Source: Bacteroidota bacterium (GTDB lineage Bacteria; Bacteroidota; Bacteroidia; Cytophagales; Cyclobacteriaceae). Taken from it: a stretch of DNA of 5,568 nt. Shown here in pieces: positions 1-5,568 of this stretch; within the stretch, counting starts at the first letter, position 1, and every line of letters begins with the position of its first letter. A program made the position numbers and the translations under genes. The DNA is taken from contig JAHEMS010000265.1 of the NCBI GenBank assembly GCA_024643595.1, forward strand, positions 1 through 5,568. Direction: 5' to 3'. The notes below the pieces were generated by a model that was given only the letters and a program-made list of their open reading frames with translations, was not told the DNA's origin and searched no databases.

Positions 1-1
1 G

Positions 2-94
2 GCAAGTATGGGAGGAGGATATTCTGTGGATTTCAAAGACATTATTGATGCACATGCAAACACCTACCGATTGGCGCAGGAGATTTTCTTTTAA
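2..94 (+). CDS. C-terminal fragment of a histone deacetylase/AcuC-family deacetylase
   Basis: Only the last 30 codons and the TAA stop are inside the window; the gene begins upstream. The reading frame starts ASMGGGYSVDF and ends RLAQEIFF. In the zinc-dependent arginase/deacetylase fold (histone deacetylases, AcuC, acetylpolyamine amidohydrolases), a Gly-rich GGGY motif near the C-terminus carries the tyrosine that helps polarise the substrate carbonyl. Here that Tyr is codon 20-22. The following stretch (IIDAHANTYRLAQ) matches, from memory, the tail of bacterial deacetylase-like proteins common in Bacteroidota. Such enzymes are cytoplasmic and remove acetyl groups from lysines or small amines; the substrate cannot be told from this fragment. 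The metal-binding Asp/His residues would lie upstream and cannot be checked. The next gene starts 54 bp downstream on the same strand. The call rests on one motif and a short tail, so it is moderately sure. Confidence 0.62.
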   Translation, partial: ASMGGGYSVDFKDIIDAHANTYRLAQEIFF

Positions 95-148
95 ACGGTA
101 GCAGCATAGTATTCAAATTCCATTATCTTCCCTCTAAAATTTACTTGA

Positions 149-1621
149 ATGATTTCATCTGTTATCACCAAAGAAGAAAAGAAAACACTCTGGTCAGTGA
201 TTATGGCCTCATCAGTGGGCACGCTTATTGAATGGTATGATTTTTATATATTCGGAAGTCTGGCCACTATTTTATCTCAACAATTTTTTCCACAGACCAA
301 TCCAACGGCAGCGTTCCTTTCAACATTAGCTACTTTTGCGGCAGGCTTTGTGGTGCGGCCATTTGGCGCCATCGTCTTTGGTCGACTAGGTGATCTTGTC
401 GGTAGAAAATATACTTTTCTGTTAACACTAATTTTGATGGGGGGGTCAACATTCGCGATCGGTTTAGTTCCCAGTTATGAGTCGATAGGAATTTTTGCCC
501 CATTGATTGTCTTAATATTAAGATTGTTACAAGGTCTTGCTTTGGGTGGTGAATACGGAGGAGCGGCAACGTATGTCGCCGAGCATGCACCCGCGGCGAG
601 AAGAGGTTATTATACCAGTTTTATACAGACGACCGCTACGCTGGGTTTATTTGTTTCGATTGGGGTAATACTAGCAGTAAGACATTTGATCGGCGTTGAG
701 GAATTCAATATTTGGGGATGGCGGGTTCCTTTTATTCTGTCATCAATACTGGTGGGCATCTCCATTTACATTCGACTTCGCATGAAAGAATCTCCACTTT
801 TTGCAAAACTGAAAGCAGAGGGTAAAGTCTCGAGGAATCCAATAAAAGAAAGTTTTGGAAAAAAGGAAAACCTGATCTTGGTGCTCATAGCACTCTTTGG
901 TGCCACAGCTGGCCAGGGAGTAGTGTGGTACACAGGACAGTTTTATGCCATGACTTTTATCGAGAAAACATGCATGGTAGATTTTGTACAGACGAGAGAT
1001 ATTATTGCCATCGCGTTGGTAATAGGCACGCCATTTTTTATTGTATTTGGTGCGTGGTCCGACCGTGTGGGAAGGAAGTATATCATGATGGCTGGAATGA
1101 TTCTGGCGGTATTCTTATATCGCCCCATTTATCAGGAGATGATCGACCTCGCTGACTTGAATAATAAAGTGGAACTGGTTGATCAACAAAAAGAAGTACT
1201 GATGTCCGGATCGGATAAGACAATACTAAAGAAAGTGTATGCCGATGAAACAATGGCTACGGTCACACTGGTAGATGGAAAAGAATCTAAACGTGAAATA
1301 TTACTTGGGGATATGAGTTACTGGATGATGGTAGCCTTGGTTGCGCTACAGGTTTTGTTTGTTACTATGGTATATGGACCAATTGCCGCATATTTGGTCG
1401 AACTCTTTCCAACAAGAATTAGGTATACTTCCATGTCATTGCCCTATCATATTGGAAACGGAATTTTTGGTGGGCTCACCCCTTTTATAGCCACGTATTT
1501 ATCAGGCGCATTCGATGACCCTTTAGCAGGTCTTTGGTATCCCATCGGCGTTGCAGCGATTTGCTTTGTCATTGGAATGTTGCTTTTAAGTAATAGGAAG
1601 ACGGCCGAAGTGATGGAATGA
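149..1621 (+). CDS. MFS transporter, metabolite:H+ symporter (MHS/ProP-KgtP-ShiA-like) family
   Basis: A 490-residue inner-membrane protein expected to move a small organic solute with protons. The signature GTLIEWYDFYIFG (residues 24-36) in helix 1 is typical of the MHS branch that includes ProP (proline/betaine), KgtP (2-oxoglutarate) and ShiA (shikimate). The loop 2-3 motif GRLGDLVGRK (78-87) and its second-half copy GAWSDRVGRK (301-310) are the two MFS motif-A sequences. RLLQGLALGGEYGG (125-138) and LVELFPTRIRYT (416-427) are further family hallmarks. Hydrophobic stretches fit 12 helices. Oddity: a hydrophilic segment at about 328-388 separates predicted helices 9 and 10, where classical members have a short loop; by topology it should face the periplasm. 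The ATG at 149 leaves a 23-residue lead before the signature, normal for the family; no clear Shine-Dalgarno sequence precedes it. Substrate cannot be deduced. Its stop overlaps a possible start of the next gene. Confidence 0.9.
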   Translation: MISSVITKEEKKTLWSVIMASSVGTLIEWYDFYIFGSLATILSQQFFPQTNPTAAFLSTLATFAAGFVVRPFGAIVFGRLGDLVGRKYTFLLTLILMGGSTFAIGLVPSYESIGIFAPLIVLILRLLQGLALGGEYGGAATYVAEHAPAARRGYYTSFIQTTATLGLFVSIGVILAVRHLIGVEEFNIWGWRVPFILSSILVGISIYIRLRMKESPLFAKLKAEGKVSRNPIKESFGKKENLILVLIALFGATAGQGVVWYTGQFYAMTFIEKTCMVDFVQTRDIIAIALVIGTPFFIVFGAWSDRVGRKYIMMAGMILAVFLYRPIYQEMIDLADLNNKVELVDQQKEVLMSGSDKTILKKVYADETMATVTLVDGKESKREILLGDMSYWMMVALVALQVLFVTMVYGPIAAYLVELFPTRIRYTSMSLPYHIGNGIFGGLTPFIATYLSGAFDDPLAGLWYPIGVAAICFVIGMLLLSNRKTAEVME

Positions 1622-1623
1622 TC

Positions 1624-2364
1624 ATGCCTTTTACGCCTGCCCATCCAGCTATTGTTTTACCGTTCGTGAGAATAAAACCAGAGCGTGTATCAGCAACGGC
1701 ACTTGTGATCGGCAGCATTGCTCCTGATTTTGAATATTTTTTTAAGATGTCGGTAAACAGTCAACACAGTCACACACTGCTCGGCATTCTGTATTTTGAT
1801 ATTCCAGTTACCATTTTGCTGGCATTTTTATTTCATGCGGTTGTGAAAAGAAATCTGTTTGCTAATCTTCCTGCATTCCTTCAATATCGGTTTAGCAGTA
1901 TGCTTCAACTGGACTATATAAAACATTTTAAAAAATATTTTTGGGTAGTCATTCTTTCAGCGGGTATTGGGTCGTTCTCTCATATTTTTTGGGATGCGTT
2001 TACACACAATGATGGTTTTTTTGCGCAACGTATTTCGTTGTACAAGCAAGTAGTTATTCCTTTTGACGGCGTTCGTTATCCACTGTTTTATGGATTGCAA
2101 CACATCAGTACATATGTGGGAATGATTGGGGTAATAATTTATATTTCTTTCCTAAAGCCCGATAAACAATTTCTGATAAGTAATCCATCTGTAGCATATT
2201 GGCTGGTCGTATTATTGGTGACGTTAGCGATTATCTTTCTTCGATTCAATTTCGACTTGAAAAGTCTTGATCTGGGTAATTTCGTAGTGTCTTCAATTTC
2301 TGCTATTTTGATCGCCACTCTAATTGGTGGATTGATAAGGTTTAAAAACAGTTTTAGCAGTTGA
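1624..2364 (+). CDS. DUF4184 family integral membrane protein
   Basis: A 246-residue protein of unknown function. The N-terminus MPFTPAHPAI and the following SIAPDFEYF (residues 31-39) are the recognisable opening of DUF4184 proteins. Hydrophobic segments at about 55-72, 105-122, 160-178, 190-207 and 219-238 suggest a polytopic inner-membrane protein. Potential metal ligands recur in membrane-adjacent positions: H7, D35, H48 and H50 in QHSH, and H120, D124, H128 in SHIFWDAFTH. This resembles the His/Asp spacing of YdjM-like putative membrane-bound hydrolases, but an enzymatic role is only my inference. An in-frame ATG at 1618 would add two residues (MI) and overlap the transporter stop as ATGA; I prefer 1624 because family members begin at MPFT. 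Either way it follows the transporter directly, suggesting translational coupling, and lies 10 bp before ligD. The C-terminal third is less conserved-looking and strongly hydrophobic. Confidence 0.83.
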   Translation: MPFTPAHPAIVLPFVRIKPERVSATALVIGSIAPDFEYFFKMSVNSQHSHTLLGILYFDIPVTILLAFLFHAVVKRNLFANLPAFLQYRFSSMLQLDYIKHFKKYFWVVILSAGIGSFSHIFWDAFTHNDGFFAQRISLYKQVVIPFDGVRYPLFYGLQHISTYVGMIGVIIYISFLKPDKQFLISNPSVAYWLVVLLVTLAIIFLRFNFDLKSLDLGNFVVSSISAILIATLIGGLIRFKNSFSS

Positions 2365-2371
2365 TTAAAAC
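2351..2371 (+). repeat. Short inverted repeat across the DUF4184 stop, next to the ligD start
   Basis: GTTTTA (2351-2356) and TAAAAC (2366-2371) are perfect reverse complements separated by 9 bases. The stop codon of the DUF4184 gene lies in the loop, and the ligD ATG begins 3 bases after the second arm. The stem is only 6 bp and mostly A/T, with no T-run behind it, so it is not a terminator. It could modestly affect ligD translation initiation, or be chance in A/T-rich DNA. Confidence 0.25.
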
Positions 2372-2374
2372 CGA

Positions 2375-4702
2375 ATGGCCAAAAAATCACAATGGGCCCA
2401 GGTGGGTAAGCGCAAGGTTGAATTATCCAACTTAGAAAAATTAATTTTTCCTGAAGATGAGATCACAAAAGCGGAAGTGATTGAATATTATTTGAAGATT
2501 GCGCCAACCTTATTGAAACATGTAAAAGGGAGAGCTCTTACCCTCATTCGGTTTCCGGATGGAATTCATGGTGAAAGTTTTTATCAGAAAAACAAGCCTG
2601 AGTGGGCACCGGACTGGATTGAATTCGTAAAACTCGGGAAGGAGGAGAAGAAAGATTATATTATTGCTACTGAACCTGCCTCATTGGTCTGGCTAGCCAA
2701 CCTGGCTGCGCTTGAGTTGCATCAACTTCATAGTAGAAAACCTGATTTTGAACACCCTGACTACATGGTGTTTGACCTTGACCCACCAGAAGGCTATGAT
2801 TTTACCAAAGTGGTTTCTTTAGCGCTTGATTTAAAGGAGCACATTGAAAATTTTGGATATACCGCTTTCGCTAAAACGACAGGAGGGAAAGGCATCCATA
2901 TCTGTTGCCCAATTGAGCCGCGATGGGATTTTCATACCGTATTTGAAGCTGCACAACTCATTGCTCAGCCATTTGTGGAGCGAACGTCCAAAGAGACAAC
3001 CCTTCATCTAAAGAAAGATGCCCGTAAGGGAAGAATACTGATTGATATTTTCAGAATCCGATCAGGTCAAAGTATTGTATCTCCTTATAGCCTGCGTGGC
3101 CGAATTGGAGCTCCGGTTTCTATGCCGCTTACCTGGGATGAAATCTCGTTATTGAAAAGTCCTTTAACCTATAATATTAATAATGCAGTGGAAAAGGTAG
3201 TTGAGGATGGCGATGCCTGGGATGGCATGGACGCCTATGCGGTATCATTGCACACCCATCGTACAGTAAAAGTTACAAAGGCAAAACGGCTGCCCAAATC
3301 AGATAAGCGCAAGACACCTGAACAATTGGAAGATTATTCCAAAAAGCGCGATTTTAAAAAAACTCCTGAGCCTCATGCGAAAGTATTGGATAGCAGTGGT
3401 AATAGCTTTGTCATTCATCGCCACCATGCATCGCATCTGCATTACGATCTTCGACTTGAGCAGGATGGGGTTCTTAAGTCATGGGCGGTGCCACGAGGGT
3501 TGCCGCCTTATCCTGGTATAAAGCGATTAGCGGTGCAAACAGAAGATCACCCTATGCAGTATCTTACCTTTGATGGGGTGATCCCTAAAGGACAATATGG
3601 TGCTGGAGAAATGTGGATTTATGCAATTGGAAAATACCAGATAACAAAAGAGAAAAAAGATGGATTTTATTTTAGATTAAGTAGCAAAGAATTTTCCGGT
3701 GAATATCGCATCTATAAAATCAAGCCTAAAGAATGGTTATTTGAACGAGTGGATACACCACAGGTAAACTATCTTCATGATGCGATAGAACCCATGCTAT
3801 CAGACGCAACAACCACGCCACCGGAAGGAAAAGACTACGTTCACGAAATGAAGTGGGATGGAATTCGTGCCATGATCTCATTGGAAGATGGCCAGGTGAA
3901 AATTCGTTCGCGAAACCAAAACGATATTACCCTTAAGTTTCCAGAGTTACTTCAAGCTGATACCGCTTTCCGGGCCACCTGTGGATTGTTTGATGCGGAA
4001 ATTGTTTGTCTTGACAAAACGGGCAAGCCTGATTTTAAAAAAGTGATTCACCGACTGATGAGTTCAGGGGATCATGTTATCCAGAAGTTATCAAAAACCA
4101 GTCCTGTTTATTGCTATATTTTTGATTGCCTTTACCTAGATGGAAGAAGCTTGGTCAATGAACCATTACTGAAAAGGAAAGAATGGTTGAGCGATGCAAT
4201 TAAGTCAGATACACCGTATCGCTTGAGCGAAATGGTTGAAGATGGTGCTGCACTTTTTGAAGCCGCTAAACTACATAATGTGGAGGGAATTATGTCGAAG
4301 CGGAAGGATGGCAGATATCTTCCAGGTAAGCGTTCCAATTTATGGATGAAAGTAAAAGTTCGAAACACGGTTGATTGTGTGATTATTGGTTACAACGAAG
4401 GTAAGGGTGACCGTAAAGCAACTTTTGGTGCTTTGCACATTGCTGAACAAATCGGCGATCAGTTAGTCTATAGAGGGAAAGTAGGAACTGGATTTGATGA
4501 TGCCATGATAAAGGATATAGTTAAGCAGATTAAAGGGTTGAAGGAAACGAAAAAATTGATATCCGGCAAAGTGATGGATGAAAAGACGAGCACGTGGGTG
4601 GAGCCAATGCTTATGGCTGAAATCAGTTATGCTAAAATAACAGCTGATAAGTTGTTCCGTGAGCCTGTATTTTTACGATTAAGACCGGATATTACTTTTT
4701 GA
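2375..4702 (+). CDS. ligD: ATP-dependent DNA ligase D (polymerase/primase - 3'-phosphoesterase - ligase)
   Basis: A complete 775-residue multidomain enzyme of bacterial non-homologous end joining, which trims, fills and seals broken DNA ends, normally recruited by Ku. Residues ~10-290 are the primase/polymerase domain: FDLDPP supplies metal-binding D134 and D136, TTGGKGIH (168-175) is the nucleotide-binding motif and D224 the third acidic residue. A Lys-rich linker (~295-330) leads to the 3'-phosphoesterase domain (~330-465), where H350, H356, D358, R360, H392 and Y396 match the known active-site set with family spacing. The ligase domain follows: K493 in KWDGIR is the adenylated lysine, then RSRN (511-514), DAEI (540-543), FDCLYLDG (583-590), EGIMSK (637-642) and WMKVK (657-661). 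An OB fold ends at FLRLRPD. The order is that of mycobacterial LigD, not the PE-LIG-POL order of Pseudomonas. I228 sits where I recall Asn in relatives. No Ku gene is visible. The start is 10 bp after the previous stop, without a clear Shine-Dalgarno sequence. Confidence 0.96.
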   Translation: MAKKSQWAQVGKRKVELSNLEKLIFPEDEITKAEVIEYYLKIAPTLLKHVKGRALTLIRFPDGIHGESFYQKNKPEWAPDWIEFVKLGKEEKKDYIIATEPASLVWLANLAALELHQLHSRKPDFEHPDYMVFDLDPPEGYDFTKVVSLALDLKEHIENFGYTAFAKTTGGKGIHICCPIEPRWDFHTVFEAAQLIAQPFVERTSKETTLHLKKDARKGRILIDIFRIRSGQSIVSPYSLRGRIGAPVSMPLTWDEISLLKSPLTYNINNAVEKVVEDGDAWDGMDAYAVSLHTHRTVKVTKAKRLPKSDKRKTPEQLEDYSKKRDFKKTPEPHAKVLDSSGNSFVIHRHHASHLHYDLRLEQDGVLKSWAVPRGLPPYPGIKRLAVQTEDHPMQYLTFDGVIPKGQYGAGEMWIYAIGKYQITKEKKDGFYFRLSSKEFSGEYRIYKIKPKEWLFERVDTPQVNYLHDAIEPMLSDATTTPPEGKDYVHEMKWDGIRAMISLEDGQVKIRSRNQNDITLKFPELLQADTAFRATCGLFDAEIVCLDKTGKPDFKKVIHRLMSSGDHVIQKLSKTSPVYCYIFDCLYLDGRSLVNEPLLKRKEWLSDAIKSDTPYRLSEMVEDGAALFEAAKLHNVEGIMSKRKDGRYLPGKRSNLWMKVKVRNTVDCVIIGYNEGKGDRKATFGALHIAEQIGDQLVYRGKVGTGFDDAMIKDIVKQIKGLKETKKLISGKVMDEKTSTWVEPMLMAEISYAKITADKLFREPVFLRLRPDITF

Positions 4703-4782
4703 GTGATATTAATCAGCTTTTTGTTGCAAGGGTTTTCATATCTTTCAAACTTATATTTTGAATTTAAAAACAATCGTTTTTT
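4703..4782 (+). promoter_or_regulatory. Intergenic gap, possible promoter for the Rieske oxygenase gene
   Basis: This 80-bp A/T-rich gap is the longest between genes in the window and is where a new transcript would most plausibly begin. TATATTTTG at 4752-4760 resembles the Bacteroidota -7 element (TAnnTTTG) with one extra base. The nearest TTTG (4720-4723) is 28 bp upstream, farther than the usual spacing of about 19-21 bp, so the match is poor. No purine-rich ribosome binding site is seen before the ATG at 4783, only A/T-rich sequence. No convincing terminator for ligD is present either. Confidence 0.22.
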
Positions 4783-5568
4783 ATGGCTGCTGATGCTTCA
4801 CTCTTTTTGAAAAATCTATGGTACCTGGCATTTCATAGCTCATCATTGAAGCCAGGTAAACTCATAGGAAAAGAGATGTTGGGTGAAAAAATAGTCTTCG
4901 GTCGCGATGAGTTGGGAAAGCCTTTTGCGTTGCGTGATAATTGCCCTCACCGTGGAGTGCCATTGTCTACCGGTTGGTTTAAAGATCATACTATTCAATG
5001 TTGTTATCATGGTTGGCAATTTGACTCAAAAGGCACTTGCAAGGGAATTCCCGCATTGCCTCCTGACAATACGATAGACATTACAAAAATTAAAGTATTT
5101 CAATATCCCTGTGAGGAAATCAGTGGTACAATTTGGGTATATATACCGGATAAGAAACTTCCAAATCTTGCACCCAAAGAGCCGCCACCAAACTTATTAC
5201 TCACTCAGGACAAAAAATTTCTACATGTAGAAACGGTAAGTATGCCTGCTGATATTGATCATTCCGTGATCGGGTTGATTGATCCCTCGCATGTTACGTT
5301 TGTTCATCAGTCGTGGTATTGGCGGTCTGCGAAGAAATTAAAGATCAAAGAAAAGAAATTTGAACCTACCTCGAAAGGATTCAAGATGGTACGTCATGCG
5401 CCATCTTCCAACTCCAAGGGATATAGTGTTTTGAAAGGGGGCACGTCGACTGAAATTACTTTTGAGATACCAGGTATACGCACAGAGCACATTCTGGTAG
5501 GAGAGAAACACGAAGTTATTTCGATTACCATACTTACGCCCATAAACGAAAACAAGACTGAACTCACA
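4783..5568 (+). CDS. Rieske [2Fe-2S] non-heme iron oxygenase, N-terminal part (runs off window)
   Basis: An open frame from the ATG at 4783 to the last base gives 262 residues without a stop, so the C-terminus is missing. It looks like the oxygenase (alpha) component of an aromatic-ring-hydroxylating or O-demethylating system, a cytoplasmic enzyme that uses O2 and electrons from a reductase. The start NLWYLAF is typical. The Rieske cluster ligands are C54 and H56 (CPHRG), then C73 and H76 (CCYHGW), spaced CxH-x16-CxxH. The mononuclear iron site is D167, H170 and H175 in IDPSHVTFVHQSWYWR, the D-x2-H-x4-H pattern of the catalytic domain; the third iron ligand (a late Asp) would lie beyond the window. 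RHAPSSNSKGY (204-214) and the TEITF segment also fit a subgroup of single-component-like Rieske proteins of about 340-360 residues. Relatives include vanillate demethylase and pheophorbide oxygenase types; the substrate is unknown. No ferredoxin, reductase or beta-subunit gene is visible. Confidence 0.9.
   Translation, partial: MAADASLFLKNLWYLAFHSSSLKPGKLIGKEMLGEKIVFGRDELGKPFALRDNCPHRGVPLSTGWFKDHTIQCCYHGWQFDSKGTCKGIPALPPDNTIDITKIKVFQYPCEEISGTIWVYIPDKKLPNLAPKEPPPNLLLTQDKKFLHVETVSMPADIDHSVIGLIDPSHVTFVHQSWYWRSAKKLKIKEKKFEPTSKGFKMVRHAPSSNSKGYSVLKGGTSTEITFEIPGIRTEHILVGEKHEVISITILTPINENKTELT

Noticed and set aside
95..148. Possible promoter in the 54-bp gap before the transporter.
   Set aside because: I could not find a TAnnTTTG element or a well-spaced -35/-10 pair; the gap is A/T-rich but otherwise featureless.
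330..590. Minus-strand open frame of 86 codons inside the transporter gene.
   Set aside because: It lies wholly within a well-supported plus-strand gene, has no recognisable domain, and reads as an antisense shadow.
925..1155. Plus-strand alternate-frame open frame of 76 codons within the transporter.
   Set aside because: It overlaps the transporter helices in another frame and its Cys/His-rich translation shows no family resemblance; no frameshift is needed because the main frame is intact.
2139..2390. Minus-strand open frame of 83 codons spanning the DUF4184 end and ligD start.
   Set aside because: It is antisense to two supported genes, and its composition is what the reverse of A/T-rich membrane-protein coding sequence gives.
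4132..4368. Minus-strand open frame of 78 codons inside the ligase domain.
   Set aside because: It is antisense to conserved ligase motifs IV and V, with no own motif or start context.
4703..4723. Possible rho-independent terminator after ligD: TGAT/ATCA arms (within TGATATTAATCA) followed by a short T-run.
   Set aside because: The stem is only 4 bp and A/T-rich, and the T-run is separated and short; too weak to call a terminator.

Overview
The window is a stretch of bacterial chromosome with every recognisable gene on the plus strand. Protein style suggests Bacteroidota, probably a Cytophagales-like lineage. The pointers are moderate-to-low GC, start sites without clear Shine-Dalgarno sequences but with A/T-rich leaders, a DUF4184 protein beginning MPFTPAHPAI, and a two-His-plus-Asp Rieske oxygenase. 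The assignment is an inference from protein resemblance; no rRNA or other phylogenetic marker is present.

Layout: (1) bases 2-94 are the last 30 codons of a gene whose C-terminus looks like a histone-deacetylase/AcuC-type deacetylase, including the GGGY motif. (2) 149-1621 is a complete MFS transporter of the metabolite:H+ symporter (MHS) type, with an extra soluble loop of about 60 residues between predicted helices 9 and 10. (3) 1624-2364 is a DUF4184 membrane protein of unknown function that overlaps or abuts the transporter stop. (4) 2375-4702 is a full-length ATP-dependent DNA ligase D, with primase/polymerase, 3'-phosphoesterase and ligase domains in that order and nearly all recognisable catalytic residues intact. 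(5) From 4783 to the window edge runs the N-terminal 262 codons of a Rieske-type non-heme iron oxygenase.

The transporter, DUF4184 gene and ligD are packed tightly (overlap or 1-2 bp, then 10 bp), so they are probably co-transcribed. The functional link between a transporter, a membrane protein of unknown role and an end-joining ligase is not obvious. The 80-bp gap before the Rieske gene may mark a new transcription unit. No Ku gene, the usual LigD partner, lies in the window.

I found no mobile element, CRISPR array, tRNA or rRNA, and no strong evidence of an undescribed system. The points most worth a second look are the conserved His/Asp pattern in the DUF4184 protein, the transporter's extra loop, and the POL-PE-LIG order plus one unusual residue in LigD.
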